This document shows, one piece after another, positions 29,013 to 37,947 of a DNA stretch of 64,000 nucleotides. The translations under genes were made by a program, and so were the position numbers. The DNA is taken from NCBI RefSeq assembly GCF_005871085.1, contig NZ_VAUP01000015.1, forward strand, positions 124,001-188,000, given 5' to 3'. Origin of the DNA: Xanthobacter autotrophicus. Its GTDB lineage: Bacteria; Pseudomonadota; Alphaproteobacteria; Rhizobiales; Xanthobacteraceae. Each line of letters opens with the position of its first letter. The stretch's first letter is position 1. The notes beneath the pieces were generated by a model that searched no databases, was not told the DNA's origin, and saw nothing but the letters and a program-made list of their open reading frames with translations.

Positions 29013-29818
29013 GCGACGAGGACGAAATCGACGCCTCCAAGGCCCCGCTCATCGAGCATCTGATTGAGCTGCGCTCGCGGCTCATCAAATCGCTGATTGC
29101 GTTCCTGATCGCCTTCTTCGTCTGCTTCATGTTCGCCAAGCAGATCTACAACATCCTGTTGTGGCCCTATGAGTTTGCCTCCGGCTTCGCGCCGGGCATC
29201 AAGCTCATCTACACGGCGCCGCAGGAATTCTTGTTCACCCAGATCAAGCTCGGCATGTTCGGGGCGGCGTTCATCTCCTTCCCGGTGGTGGCGACGCAGG
29301 TCTACATGTTCGTGGCGCCGGGGCTCTACAAGCACGAGAAGAACGCCTTCCGCCCCTATCTGGTGGCCACCCCCATCTGCTTTCTCATCGGCGCGGCGTT
29401 CGTCTATTTCGTCGCCATGCCGCTCGCCATGACCTACTTTTTGGGCATGCAGCAGACCGGCGGCGACGGGAAGGCGGAAATCTCGCTGCTGCCGCGCGTG
29501 TCGGAATATCTCTCCCTCATCACCACGCTCATCCTCGCCTTCGGCATCTGCTTCCAGCTTCCGGTGATCCTGACGCTGCTCGGGCAGATCGGGGTGGTGA
29601 CGCAGGACATGCTGAAGAAGACCCGCCGCTACGCCATCGTCGGCGTGTTCATCGCGGCGGCGGTGCTCACCCCCCCGGACGTGATCAGCCAGCTCTCCCT
29701 TGCCCTGCCGACGCTGCTTCTCTACGAGGTGTCGGTCTATCTGGTGGGCATCGTCGAGAAGCGGCGGCTTGCGGCAGAGGCAGCGCGCAACGCGGCCGAC
29801 GCTGCGACAGCCGACTGA
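29009..29818 (+). CDS. tatC: Sec-independent translocase subunit TatC
   Basis: TatC is the six-helix receptor for twin-arginine signal peptides. The 269-residue protein shows the N-terminal motif [16 protein letters not shown] (about 12-27), the conserved glutamate region [14 protein letters not shown], then [26 protein letters not shown] in shorter parts (about 208-233). A cytosolic Ala/Arg tail ends it. It is coupled to tatB by a 4-bp overlap. A palindromic repeat element separates it from serS. Confidence 0.96.
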   Translation: MSDEDEIDASKAPLIEHLIELRSRLIKSLIAFLIAFFVCFMFAKQIYNILLWPYEFASGFAPGIKLIYTAPQEFLFTQIKLGMFGAAFISFPVVATQVYMFVAPGLYKHEKNAFRPYLVATPICFLIGAAFVYFVAMPLAMTYFLGMQQTGGDGKAEISLLPRVSEYLSLITTLILAFGICFQLPVILTLLGQIGVVTQDMLKKTRRYAIVGVFIAAAVLTPPDVISQLSLALPTLLLYEVSVYLVGIVEKRRLAAEAARNAADAATAD

Positions 29819-29874
29819 CGGCGAGGCCTTTCCCGGAGTTTTTGGAATTTCTCGGGTCTGGCGCTCCCTATCCG

Positions 29875-29969
29875 CCGTCATGCCCCGGCTTGACCGGGGC
29901 ATCCATCGTGCCGCCGCGCGCCGGCATCGACGGAAACATGGATCCCCCGGTCAAGCCGGGGGATGACGG
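29875..29969. repeat. Palindromic intergenic repeat element, copy A (tatC-serS gap)
   Basis: Two 32-base arms (29875-29906 and 29938-29969) are inverted repeats that differ at only two positions, around a 31-base spacer. Each arm is itself a hairpin (core CCCCGGCTTGACCGGGG). The two differences form a matched pair, so self-pairing inside each arm is kept (GCCCC/GGGGC in the left arm, TCCCC/GGGGA in the right). No ORF is present. A related copy lies after serS. Confidence 0.85.
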
Positions 29970-30027
29970 TGGAGGGGAATGTGCGCCGGCCCATAGAGGC
30001 CCTTCGGGGTCACGGCGGAGCCTTGCC

Positions 30028-31581
30028 ATGCACGACATCAAATGGATCCGGGACGAGCCGGACGGCCTCATCACTGCGCTGGTGCGGCGCGGCGGCGGGT
30101 CCGACGAGGCGCGGCGGGATGCCGAGGCGCTGGTGGCAAAGCTGCGCGGCCTTGACGAACAGCGCCGCGCCACCCTGACCCAGCTGGAAACTCTGCTCGC
30201 CCGCCGCAATGCCGCCTCCAAGGAGATCGGCCAGGCCAAGGCCAGGAAGGACGAGGCCACGGCCTCCGCCCTCATGGCCGAGGTGGCGGAGCTGAAGGAG
30301 AAGGTGCCGGCGCTGGAGGCGGAGTCCAAGCGCCTCGACAAGGCGCTGGAGGATGAACTCGCCGCCATCCCCAACGCCCCGCTCGCGGATGTGCCCGATG
30401 GCGCGGACGAGCACGATAATGTGGAGGAGAGCCGCTTCGGCGCGGCGCGCAGCTACGCCTTCACCCCGAAGCAGCATTTCGAGGTAGGCGAAGCCCTCGG
30501 CCAGATGGATTTCGAGACCGCCGCCAAGCTCTCCGGCGCCCGCTTTGTGGTGAACAAGGGGCCGCTGGCCCGGCTGGAGCGCGCGCTGGGGCAGTTCTTC
30601 CTCGATACGCATACGGCGCCCGAGCAGGACGGCATCGGCGGCTATATGGAGGTCAGCCCGCCGCTGCTGGTTCGGGATGAGGCCATGTTTGGCACAGCGC
30701 AACTGCCGAAATTCGAGGAAGATCAATTTTTTACCATGCGATTGGATAGCGTTGACTATCTAGATTTGGTTGAGGAGTTGAAGAAAAAATCGACAAATGA
30801 AATTTATAATTTGGCATGGAAACTAAACTACCAAGCTGCTGGAAACATTCTTGCAGCTATAGATTCCAGAAGAGAACTCGCGACCATCGAAGGTCGTGTA
30901 GATGCTGCTGATGATCTTTGGCTTAGACTTGCAGAGGGATTGGGCAGAGCAGAACGGCGCAAGCAACTCGGCCTCTGGCTCATCCCCACCGCCGAAGTCC
31001 CGCTCACTAACCTCGTCCGCGAGTCCATCCTCTCGGAAGAAGAACTGCCCCTGCGCCTCACCGCCTGCACCCCCTGCTTCCGGGCTGAGGCGGGTGCGGC
31101 GGGGCGGGATACGCGGGGCATGATCCGCCAGCACCAGTTCACCAAGGTGGAACTGGTCTCCATCACCACGCCGGAGAAGTCGGCCGAGGAGCACGAGCGC
31201 ATGCTCGCCTGCGCCGAGGCGGTGCTCAAAAAGCTGGACCTGCATTATCGCGTGGTGACGCTGTGCACCGGCGACATGGGCTTCGCCTCGCAGAAGACCT
31301 ACGACATCGAGGTGTGGCTGCCGGGGCAGGGGGCGTTCCGCGAAATCTCCTCCTGCTCGGTGTGCGGCGATTTTCAGGCCCGGCGCATGAATGCCCGCTA
31401 TCGCCCCGCCGAGGGGAAAGGCCCGCGCTTCGTCCACACCCTGAACGGCTCGGGCGTGGCGGTGGGCCGCGCGCTGGTGGCGGTGCTGGAAACCTACCAG
31501 CAGGAGAACGGCGCCGTCACTGTGCCGGATGTACTCCTGCCCTATATGGGCGGGCTGAAGACCATCGAGAAGCTCAAGTAG
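30028..31581 (+). CDS. serS: Seryl-tRNA synthetase with an AT-rich in-frame insertion
   Basis: The enzyme charges tRNA-Ser (and tRNA-Sec). The start is ATG 30028 ([13 protein letters not shown]); the 62 in-frame codons upstream come from the repeat element. The 517-residue product has the tRNA-binding coiled coil (about 30-110), motif 1 region [20 protein letters not shown], motif 2 [21 protein letters not shown] (Arg352) and motif 3 [20 protein letters not shown] (Arg481). Family members are usually about 425-445 residues. The excess lies between [10 protein letters not shown] (ending 234) and [11 protein letters not shown] (from 318), where 83 residues stand instead of roughly 15-25 (recalled from E. 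coli and Bradyrhizobium). The catalytic residues are intact, so it is probably functional. The gene sits between tatC and surE as usual. Confidence 0.95.
   Translation: MHDIKWIRDEPDGLITALVRRGGGSDEARRDAEALVAKLRGLDEQRRATLTQLETLLARRNAASKEIGQAKARKDEATASALMAEVAELKEKVPALEAESKRLDKALEDELAAIPNAPLADVPDGADEHDNVEESRFGAARSYAFTPKQHFEVGEALGQMDFETAAKLSGARFVVNKGPLARLERALGQFFLDTHTAPEQDGIGGYMEVSPPLLVRDEAMFGTAQLPKFEEDQFFTMRLDSVDYLDLVEELKKKSTNEIYNLAWKLNYQAAGNILAAIDSRRELATIEGRVDAADDLWLRLAEGLGRAERRKQLGLWLIPTAEVPLTNLVRESILSEEELPLRLTACTPCFRAEAGAAGRDTRGMIRQHQFTKVELVSITTPEKSAEEHERMLACAEAVLKKLDLHYRVVTLCTGDMGFASQKTYDIEVWLPGQGAFREISSCSVCGDFQARRMNARYRPAEGKGPRFVHTLNGSGVAVGRALVAVLETYQQENGAVTVPDVLLPYMGGLKTIEKLK
30721..30978 (+). 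other. AT-rich foreign-looking segment inside serS
   Basis: By hand count 30721-30960 is about 42 % GC (102 of 240) and 30721-30840 about 34 %, in a window that is otherwise strongly GC-rich. Codons rare elsewhere here cluster in it (AGA, ATA, CTA, TTG, AAA, AAT, GAT). It encodes residues 232-317, mostly helix-forming ([19 protein letters not shown], then [20 protein letters not shown]). The frame is open through both junctions. The conserved DQF codons at the left edge already show the AT-rich style, while the right edge fades gradually into native composition. Confidence 0.9.
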
Positions 31582-31606
31582 GGGCGGTCCTCGCTTGAGG
31601 ACGCCC
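31582..31606 (+). terminator. Hairpin directly after serS
   Basis: GTCCTC GCTT GAGGAC forms a 6-bp stem, extended by GGGC/GCCC with one bulged G, immediately after the serS TAG. There is no T-tract, so termination would be weak. Confidence 0.4.
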
Positions 31607-31615
31607 GCGACACCA

Positions 31616-31731
31616 CCGTCGTCCCCCGGCTTGACCGGGGGACCCACCCCTCCGCGACACAAGTGACAGACGCCGAAAAGCCTGCGCGTCGGCCCCATGG
31701 ATCCCCCGGTCAAGCCGGGGGATGACGACGG
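31616..31731. repeat. Palindromic intergenic repeat element, copy B (serS-surE gap)
   Basis: This is the second copy of the element found before serS. The left arm (31616-31646) and right arm (31697-31731) are inverted repeats carrying the same core CCCCGGCTTGACCGGGG, around a 50-base spacer unrelated to that of copy A. The left arm lacks two bases present in the right arm. Arms are conserved while the spacers differ, as in REP/BIME-type or MITE-like repeats. Confidence 0.85.
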
Positions 31732-31794
31732 TTCTGGGCTAGGCGCCGGTTGCGGCGTTCGTCGGCTGCGACATCAAGCTACGGAAAAGGTCCC

Positions 31795-32562
31795 ATGCGC
31801 ATCCTGGTCACCAATGACGACGGCATCCACGCGGCGGGCCTCGAGGCCTGCGTCCGCATCGCCCAGAGCTTCACCGACGACGTGTGGGTGGTGGCGCCCG
31901 AGTTCGACCAGTCCGGCGTCGCCCACTCCCTCTCGCTCAGCGATCCGCTGCGCCTGCGGCAGGTGGAGGAGCGCCGCTATGCGGTGAAGGGCACGCCCAC
32001 GGACTGCGTGATCATGGCGGTGCGGCACATCCTGGCCGACAACCCCCCGGACCTCGTGCTCTCCGGCGTCAACCGCGGCCAGAACATCGCCGAGGACGTG
32101 AGCTATTCGGGCACCGTGGCGGGCGCCATCGAGGGCACCATCCTCGGCATTCCCTCCATCGCCCTGTCGCAGGCCTTCGGCATCAAGACGCGCGAAAACC
32201 CCAACTACATCACCGCCGAGACCCACGCGCCCAAGATCATCCGCACCCTTTTGGGCGAGGGCATTCCCCCCGGCATCGTGATGAACGTGAACTTCCCGGA
32301 TCGCGCGCCGGACGAGATCACCGGCATCGCCGCCACCTTCCAGGGCAAGCGCGACCAGCGCCTCATGCGCATCGACGAGCGGCGCGACGGGCGGGGCAAT
32401 CCCTATTACTGGATCGCCTTCGAGCGCCGCATCTTCGAGACATCCCCCGGCTCCGACCTGCGGGCGCTGGACGAAGGCCGCATCTCCGTCACCCCCCTGC
32501 GCCTCGACATGACCGACGAGCCGCAGATGACGCGGCTCGCCCTGCTGTTCGACGCGAAGTAG
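31795..32562 (+). CDS. surE: 5'/3'-nucleotidase SurE
   Basis: SurE is a stationary-phase survival phosphatase acting on nucleoside monophosphates. The 255-residue protein starts MRILVTNDDGIHAAGL, holding the metal-binding Asp pair. It continues with PEFDQSGVAHSLSLSDP, GTPTDCVIMAV, and LVLSGVNRGQNIAEDVSYSG in shorter parts (metal ligand Asn). GGAAAAGG upstream supports ATG 31795. The usual downstream partner pcm is missing; it is at 20725. Confidence 0.95.
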   Translation: MRILVTNDDGIHAAGLEACVRIAQSFTDDVWVVAPEFDQSGVAHSLSLSDPLRLRQVEERRYAVKGTPTDCVIMAVRHILADNPPDLVLSGVNRGQNIAEDVSYSGTVAGAIEGTILGIPSIALSQAFGIKTRENPNYITAETHAPKIIRTLLGEGIPPGIVMNVNFPDRAPDEITGIAATFQGKRDQRLMRIDERRDGRGNPYYWIAFERRIFETSPGSDLRALDEGRISVTPLRLDMTDEPQMTRLALLFDAK

Positions 32563-32590
32563 GGGCGGGGTTTTAAGGGGCGGTGGGCGT

Positions 32591-33802
32591 TCAGCCCTCC
32601 GCCTCGTCCGCGAAGGGCAGGCGGATGGTGGCGCTGGCCATGGCGGCGATGCCTTCCCGCCGGCCGGTGAAGCCCAGCTTCTCGGTGGTGGTCGCCTTCA
32701 CCGACACGCGGGCGAGGGGCACGCCGGTGATGCGCGAAATGGCGGCGCGGATGGCGTCGCGATGCGGCCCCACCTTCGGTGCCTCGCAGATGAGGGTGAG
32801 GTCGAGATGGGCGATGCGCCCGCCCCGCGCCGTCACCTTCTCCACCGCATGGGCAAGGAAGCGGTCCGAGGACGCGCCCTTCCACTGCGGGTCGGACGGC
32901 GGGAAATGGGCGCCGATGTCGCCGTCGCACAGGGCGCCGAGGAGCGCATCGGTCAGGGCGTGCAGGCCCACGTCCGCATCCGAATGGCCGACGAGCCCGG
33001 CGCTGTGGGGCACGGCGACGCCGCCCAGCATCACATGGTCGCCGGGGCCGAAGGCGTGCACGTCAAAGCCGGTGCCGGTGCGCACATCGGCGAGATCGGC
33101 GAAAGCGGCGCCGGCGGCGCGGGTCATGTCTTCCGGGGTGGTCAGCTTCACGTTGGTGCTCTCGCCTTCGAAGGTGGCCACGCCGTGGCCGGCCCATTCC
33201 ATCACCGCCGCATCGTCGGTCAGCGTCTCCACGCCCGCCGCGGCGGCGGCGGCATGGGCGGCGCGCAGGGCCGCGAAGCGGAACGCCTGCGGGGTCTGCA
33301 CGGTGCGCAGGGCCGCGCGGTCCAGGGTCTCGACCACGATGCCGTCGGCATCCACGCGCTTCACCGTGTCGGTCACGGCGAGCACGGGAATGGCGGCATC
33401 TGCCCTGCCGGCCGCCTCCACCGCGCGGGCGATGAGGTCCGGCGAGGTGTAGGGGCGTGCCGCATCGTGCACCAGCACCAGGTCAGGGCTCGTGCCCCCT
33501 GCGGCGGCAAGGGCTTCCAGCCCCGCGCGCACGGAGGCCTGACGGGTGGCGCCGCCGAAGGCCGGTGCCAAGATCTTGGGCAGATCGCGCGCCGTGTCCG
33601 CAAAGCGGACAGAATCATCGCTATGGATGACCACGAGCACGGCCGTAATCCGGGGATGCGCCGCAAACAGACGAAGGGTGCGACGCAGCACCGGCTCGCC
33701 GGCGATGGCCTGATACTGCTTCGGCAGCGGACCACCGGCGCGTGTGCCGCGTCCGGCGGCAACCACGATGGCCACGCATGTGGGATTCGCCGCCTCGCTC
33801 AT
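32591..33802 (-). CDS. ispDF: Bifunctional IspD/IspF (MEP isoprenoid pathway)
   Basis: The fused enzyme performs the cytidylyltransferase step (MEP to CDP-ME) and the cyclodiphosphate synthase step of non-mevalonate isoprenoid synthesis. The fusion is common in alphaproteobacteria. The IspD part (about 1-235) has [19 protein letters not shown] and [19 protein letters not shown]. The IspF part (about 240-400) has [39 protein letters not shown] (zinc ligands Asp/His) and [17 protein letters not shown]. The start is placed at 33802 ([14 protein letters not shown]); the longer upstream frame is not IspD-like. It is divergent from dusB. Confidence 0.95.
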   Translation of the reverse strand: MSEAANPTCVAIVVAAGRGTRAGGPLPKQYQAIAGEPVLRRTLRLFAAHPRITAVLVVIHSDDSVRFADTARDLPKILAPAFGGATRQASVRAGLEALAAAGGTSPDLVLVHDAARPYTSPDLIARAVEAAGRADAAIPVLAVTDTVKRVDADGIVVETLDRAALRTVQTPQAFRFAALRAAHAAAAAAGVETLTDDAAVMEWAGHGVATFEGESTNVKLTTPEDMTRAAGAAFADLADVRTGTGFDVHAFGPGDHVMLGGVAVPHSAGLVGHSDADVGLHALTDALLGALCDGDIGAHFPPSDPQWKGASSDRFLAHAVEKVTARGGRIAHLDLTLICEAPKVGPHRDAIRAAISRITGVPLARVSVKATTTEKLGFTGRREGIAAMASATIRLPFADEAEG

Positions 33803-33917
33803 GCGCGGTTCTCCCGCCAGCGGGGAAAAATCCTCTCCCGGCAAGGGCCGGAAGACCGGTAAAGGTAACTGGATGTGGGGCAAACTCTGCTGCGCTGCAC
33901 TTCCACGCAGACTGCCC

Positions 33918-33945
33918 TTGCGTGTGCCGTGCACTTGTCTAAGAT
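33918..33945 (+). promoter_or_regulatory. Candidate promoter of dusB-ntrB-ntrC
   Basis: TTGCGT and TAAGAT are separated by 16 bp in the gap between ispDF and dusB, 29 bp before the dusB start. The match to a sigma-70 type promoter is partial. No -24/-12 sigma-54 motif was seen in this gap. Confidence 0.3.
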
Positions 33946-33974
33946 GTAGGCAGAAGCGAGGTGGCCTAATTTCT

Positions 33975-35012
33975 GTGCAAGAGACTTTCGCATTTTCCAT
34001 TCCGGCGTTGCGGATCGGCTCCCACGCGCTGCCCAATGCGGTGATCCTCGCCCCCATGGCGGGAATCACGGACGCACCGGTGCGGCGGATGGCTGTTCGT
34101 TACGGCGCCGGCCTCGTCATATCAGAAATGGTGGCGAGCGAAGCGTTGCTGGTAGGCCATCCCGAGATGGTGCTCCGCGCGGAGGGGGAGGGTGTGCCGC
34201 TCCACGCTGTGCAGATCGCCGGCAATGACCCGTACCTGATGGGCGAGGCTGCCCGCGTGGCCGAGGCGGCCGGGGCGTGCATCATCGACATCAACATGGG
34301 TTGCCCGGCCAAGCGCGTCACCACCGGGGCGGCCGGCGCCGCCCTGCTGCGCGACCTGCCGCTGGCCCGCGCGATTCTCGAAGCGGTGCGCGGCGCGGTC
34401 TCGGTTCCAGTGACGGTGAAGACCCGTCTGGGCTGGGACGATGCGGCCTCAACAGCCGTGGATCTGGCGCGCATGGCCGAGGAGAGCGGTCTCGCCATGG
34501 TCGCCATCCATGGCCGCACCCGCTGCCAATTCTACACCGGCCGCGCCGACTGGACCGCCATCCGCGCGGTGAAGGACGCGGTCTCGATCCCGGTGATCGC
34601 CAATGGCGACGTGGTGGCGCCGGCGGACGGCCCCGCAATCCTCGAAGCCTCAGGGGCGGACGGTGTGATGATCGGGCGCGGCGCGCAGGGCCGGCCGTGG
34701 TTTCCCGGCCGGGTGGCTCGCGCCATCGCCGGTCTGCGGGGCACCGCCGATCCGGGCCTGGAGGAGCAGCGCGCGGTGCTGCTGGAACTTTATGAGGGCT
34801 GGCTCGGGCTTTATGGCCGGGCCTTGGGGGTACGGCAGGCGCGCAAGCATGTGGGCTGGGCGCTGGACGCGGCAGCCGCCGGCACCGGCGAAGTGCGGGC
34901 CAGCATCGTGACGGGGTGGCGCAAGCGCCTCCTCGTCTTGGAGGACCCCGCCCAGGTGAAGGCCGGCATCGCCGCCGCCTTTGACGACATCATGTGGAGG
35001 GCCGCGGCATGA
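33975..35012 (+). CDS. dusB: tRNA-dihydrouridine synthase DusB (NifR3)
   Basis: DusB reduces uridines in tRNA using FMN/NADPH. The 345-residue protein shows [20 protein letters not shown] (about 26-45), the catalytic cysteine in [11 protein letters not shown] (Cys110), [28 protein letters not shown] and [12 protein letters not shown]. The GTG start at 33975 is chosen because GAGGTGG lies 10 bp upstream and the residues before it are not family-like. Promoter-proximal to ntrBC, it matches the nifR3-ntrB-ntrC operon of Rhodobacter, Azospirillum and Rhizobium. Its stop overlaps the ntrB start by 4 bp. Confidence 0.95.
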   Translation: MQETFAFSIPALRIGSHALPNAVILAPMAGITDAPVRRMAVRYGAGLVISEMVASEALLVGHPEMVLRAEGEGVPLHAVQIAGNDPYLMGEAARVAEAAGACIIDINMGCPAKRVTTGAAGAALLRDLPLARAILEAVRGAVSVPVTVKTRLGWDDAASTAVDLARMAEESGLAMVAIHGRTRCQFYTGRADWTAIRAVKDAVSIPVIANGDVVAPADGPAILEASGADGVMIGRGAQGRPWFPGRVARAIAGLRGTADPGLEEQRAVLLELYEGWLGLYGRALGVRQARKHVGWALDAAAAGTGEVRASIVTGWRKRLLVLEDPAQVKAGIAAAFDDIMWRAAA

Positions 35013-36178
35013 CGGCCGAAGCCAGAAAGCAAGACACACGGAAGATGGATCAAAAGCGCAAGGCTGAGCAGGAAAACGGCAAGGACCCGGGTATGCCGCG
35101 CGCCATCCTGGACGCCGTTCCGCACCCTGTCTTCACCATCGCCGGCAACGGGCATGTGGCGGAGGCGAACGTGGCGGCCGAGGCGTTCTTCGAGGTCAGC
35201 GCGCCGCTGCTGCGCCGCCGGCCCCTGGCCGACCTCGTGCCGTTCGGCACGCCGCTGCTCGGCCTCATCGAGCAGGTGCGCCAGCGCGGGGCTCCGGTGA
35301 ACGAATATCGCGTGGACCTCGGCACGCCCCGCAATGGCGGCGAGCGCATCGTGGATATCCATGTGGCGCCGGTGTCGGAGCATCCCGAGCACGTGGTGGT
35401 GATGCTCCAGGAGCGCACCATTGCCGACAAGATGGACCGCCAGCTCACCCATCGCGGTGCCGCCCGCTCGGTGAGCGCGCTCGCCTCCATGCTGGCCCAT
35501 GAGATCAAGAACCCGCTCTCCGGCATCCGTGGCGCGGCGCAATTGCTGGAACAGTCGGCGGACGATGACGACCGTGCCCTCACTCGCCTCATCTGCGAGG
35601 AAGCCGACCGCATCGTGAAGCTGGTGGACCGCATGGAGGTGTTCTCCGACGAGCGCCCGGTGGAGCGCGAGCCGGTGAACATCCACGCCGTGCTGGAGCA
35701 TGTGCGGACCCTCGCCGCGTCAGGGTTTGCCCGCCACATCCGCATCGTGGAGGAATACGACCCCTCCCTGCCGCCGGTGCTCGCCAATCGCGACCAGCTG
35801 ATCCAGGTTTTCCTGAACCTGGTGAAGAACGCCGCCGAAGCCATCGACGGCGATCAGGACGGCGAGATCCAGCTCACCACGGCGTTCCGGCCGGGGGTAC
35901 GCCTGACCGTTCCCGGCGCCTCCACGCGGGTGAGCCTGCCTCTGGAATTCTGCGTCCGCGACAACGGCAAAGGCGTGCCGGACGACCTCATTCCCCACCT
36001 GTTCGACCCGTTCGTCACCACCAAGCCCACGGGCAGTGGCCTCGGTCTTGCTTTGGTGGCGAAGATCATCGGTGACCACGGCGGCATCGTCGAGTGCGAC
36101 AGTCAGCCCCGCCGTACAACCTTTCGCGTGCTCCTGCCCATGTATCGCGGCAAGAGCACAGCTCAAGAGGATAACTGA
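35009..36178 (+). CDS. ntrB: Nitrogen regulation sensor kinase NtrB
   Basis: NtrB phosphorylates and dephosphorylates NtrC in response to the PII signal of nitrogen status. The 389-residue soluble protein has an N-terminal PAS domain (about 35-130, [19 protein letters not shown]), the phospho-acceptor region [20 protein letters not shown] (His164), and an HATPase domain with [23 protein letters not shown] and [15 protein letters not shown] 35009 overlaps the dusB stop by 4 bp, which decides the start. The N-terminal 35 residues are Lys/Glu/Gln-rich. Confidence 0.95.
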   Translation: MTAEARKQDTRKMDQKRKAEQENGKDPGMPRAILDAVPHPVFTIAGNGHVAEANVAAEAFFEVSAPLLRRRPLADLVPFGTPLLGLIEQVRQRGAPVNEYRVDLGTPRNGGERIVDIHVAPVSEHPEHVVVMLQERTIADKMDRQLTHRGAARSVSALASMLAHEIKNPLSGIRGAAQLLEQSADDDDRALTRLICEEADRIVKLVDRMEVFSDERPVEREPVNIHAVLEHVRTLAASGFARHIRIVEEYDPSLPPVLANRDQLIQVFLNLVKNAAEAIDGDQDGEIQLTTAFRPGVRLTVPGASTRVSLPLEFCVRDNGKGVPDDLIPHLFDPFVTTKPTGSGLGLALVAKIIGDHGGIVECDSQPRRTTFRVLLPMYRGKSTAQEDN

Positions 36179-36185
36179 GGTGTCG

Positions 36186-37628
36186 ATGCCTACCGGAAGC
36201 ATCCTGGTTGCCGACGACGATGCCGCCATCCGCACCGTGCTCAACCAGGCGCTGTCGCGCGCCGGGTATGAGGTGCGCTCCTGCGGCAACGCCGCCACGC
36301 TCTGGCGCTGGGTGAGCCAGGGTGATGGCGACCTCGTCATCACCGACGTGGTGATGCCAGACGAGAACGCCTTCGATCTCCTGCCCCGCATCAAGAAGGC
36401 GCGGCCGGACCTGCCGGTCATCGTCATGAGCGCGCAGAATACCTTCATGACCGCCATCCGCGCGTCCGAGCGCGGGGCCTATGAATACCTACCCAAGCCG
36501 TTCGACCTGAAGGAGCTGATCTCCATCGTCGGGCGCGCACTGGCGGAGCCGAAGAAGGGCGACGGCCACCACCATTCCCACGAGGAGCAGGACAACATCC
36601 CGCTGGTGGGCCGCTCGCCCGCCATGCAGGAAATCTACCGCCTGCTCGCCCGGCTGATGCAGACCGACCTGACCGTGATGATCGCGGGCGAGAGCGGCAC
36701 CGGCAAGGAACTGGTGGCCCGCGCGCTCCATGATTACGGCAAGCGTCGCACCGGGCCGTTCGTCGCCATCAACATGGCGGCGATCCCGCGCGACCTCATC
36801 GAATCGGAGCTGTTCGGCCACGAGAAGGGCTCGTTCACCGGCGCCACCACGCGCAATCCCGGCCGCTTCGAGCAGGCGGAGGGTGGCACCCTCTTCCTCG
36901 ACGAGATCGGCGATATGCCCATGGAGGCGCAGACCCGCCTGCTGCGCGTGCTCCAGCAGGGCGAATACACCACCGTGGGCGGGCGCACGCCCATCAAGAC
37001 CGACGTGCGCATCATCGCCGCCACCAACAAGGACCTGCGCACCCTGATCCAGCAGGGCCTGTTCCGCGAGGACCTGTTCTTCCGCCTGAACGTGGTGCCC
37101 CTGCGCCTGCCGCCCCTGCGCGAGCGCTCGGAGGACGTGCCCGACCTGGTGCGCCACTTCTTCCTCCAGGCCGAGCGGGAGGGCCTGCCGGCCAAGCAGA
37201 TCGACACTGCCGCCCTGGACCGGCTGAAGCGCTATCGCTGGCCCGGCAACGTGCGCGAGCTGGAAAACCTGGTGCGGCGCCTCGCAGCGCTCTACCCTCA
37301 GGAAGTGATCACCCCCGCCATCATCGAGGCGGAGTTGTCGGAGCCCATGCCGAGTGCCTTCTCCGAAGAAGGGCCGGTGGATGCCACGCTGGCGGCCTCG
37401 GTTGAACGGCACCTCAACACCTATTTCTCCGGTTTCGGCGAGGACTTGCCGCCCCCCGGCCTCTATCACCGCATCCTGAAGGACGTGGAATACCCACTGC
37501 TTTCGGCGGCGCTGGCGGCCACGCGCGGCAACCAGATCAAGGCTGCGGAACTGCTCGGCCTCAACCGCAACACCCTGCGCAAGAAGATCCGGGACCTCGA
37601 TATCCAGGTCATCCGGACATCTAGGTGA
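36186..37628 (+). CDS. ntrC: Nitrogen regulation response regulator NtrC
   Basis: NtrC activates sigma-54 promoters of nitrogen assimilation genes. The 480-residue protein has a receiver domain with Asp54 (ITDVVMPD) and the Lys in EYLPKPFD. The AAA+ domain has Walker A GESGTGKE, the sigma-54 contact loop as GSFTGA (Ser for Ala at position 2, still within the usual range), and Walker B LFLDEIG. The C-terminal Fis-type HTH is [19 protein letters not shown] (about 445-463). ATG 36186 has GAGG 5 bp upstream; GTG 36180 is an alternative. A 17-bp tandem duplication covers its stop codon. Confidence 0.96.
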   Translation: MPTGSILVADDDAAIRTVLNQALSRAGYEVRSCGNAATLWRWVSQGDGDLVITDVVMPDENAFDLLPRIKKARPDLPVIVMSAQNTFMTAIRASERGAYEYLPKPFDLKELISIVGRALAEPKKGDGHHHSHEEQDNIPLVGRSPAMQEIYRLLARLMQTDLTVMIAGESGTGKELVARALHDYGKRRTGPFVAINMAAIPRDLIESELFGHEKGSFTGATTRNPGRFEQAEGGTLFLDEIGDMPMEAQTRLLRVLQQGEYTTVGGRTPIKTDVRIIAATNKDLRTLIQQGLFREDLFFRLNVVPLRLPPLRERSEDVPDLVRHFFLQAEREGLPAKQIDTAALDRLKRYRWPGNVRELENLVRRLAALYPQEVITPAIIEAELSEPMPSAFSEEGPVDATLAASVERHLNTYFSGFGEDLPPPGLYHRILKDVEYPLLSAALAATRGNQIKAAELLGLNRNTLRKKIRDLDIQVIRTSR

Positions 37629-37653
37629 TCCGGACATCTAGGTGATCCGGACC
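37611..37653. repeat. 17-bp tandem duplication across the ntrC stop
   Basis: ATCCGGACATCTAGGTG is present twice in perfect tandem (37611-37627 and 37628-37644), followed by a partial third copy (ATCCGGAC). The ntrC TGA (37626-37628) spans the junction of the first two copies, so the protein end is unaffected by copy number. Confidence 0.9.
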
Positions 37654-37668
37654 TTCCGGCAGGGACGG

Positions 37669-37701
37669 GGAGGGCGGCTTCGGCCGCCTTCCTGCGTTTT
37701 T
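37669..37701 (+). terminator. Intrinsic terminator after ntrC
   Basis: GGAGGGCGGC / GCCGCCTTCC (one G-T wobble) closes a TTCG tetraloop, and TGCGTTTTT follows. It separates ntrBC from ntrYX. Confidence 0.8.
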
Positions 37702-37947
37702 CGAATCAAGTTTCGCATCGCCGCGCCTGACTTGCACCATCGGCTTCAAGCCCCGCATAAGTCCCGCCGCGCTGTGCACAACACCCGCTAAAATGGACCC
37801 CGCTACCGACACCCAGCATCGGCTGAGCGAATTCGGGCCGCGTTAGGTCCTCTGTCACATTTTTGCACCAGTGTCGTTCCACTGCATCACTCCCGTCGTG
37901 CGATTCGACACGCGGCGGCGGTGGATGCCTGGGGGACTGTGGCACTG

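Noticed and set aside
30730-30978. The serS insert as an intein
   Set aside because: It is far shorter than known mini-inteins (about 130 residues) and has no Cys/Ser start or His-Asn end at the junctions.
30028-31581. serS as a pseudogene because of the odd segment
   Set aside because: The reading frame is intact through both junctions and all three class II motifs with their arginines are present.
29875-31731. The two repeat elements as the terminal repeats of a transposon carrying serS
   Set aside because: serS is in its normal place between tatC and surE, no transposase is present, and each element is a complete palindrome of its own.
37611-37653. The duplication after ntrC as a phage attachment site
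   Set aside because: Tandem copies with nothing between them and no integrase; slippage explains it.
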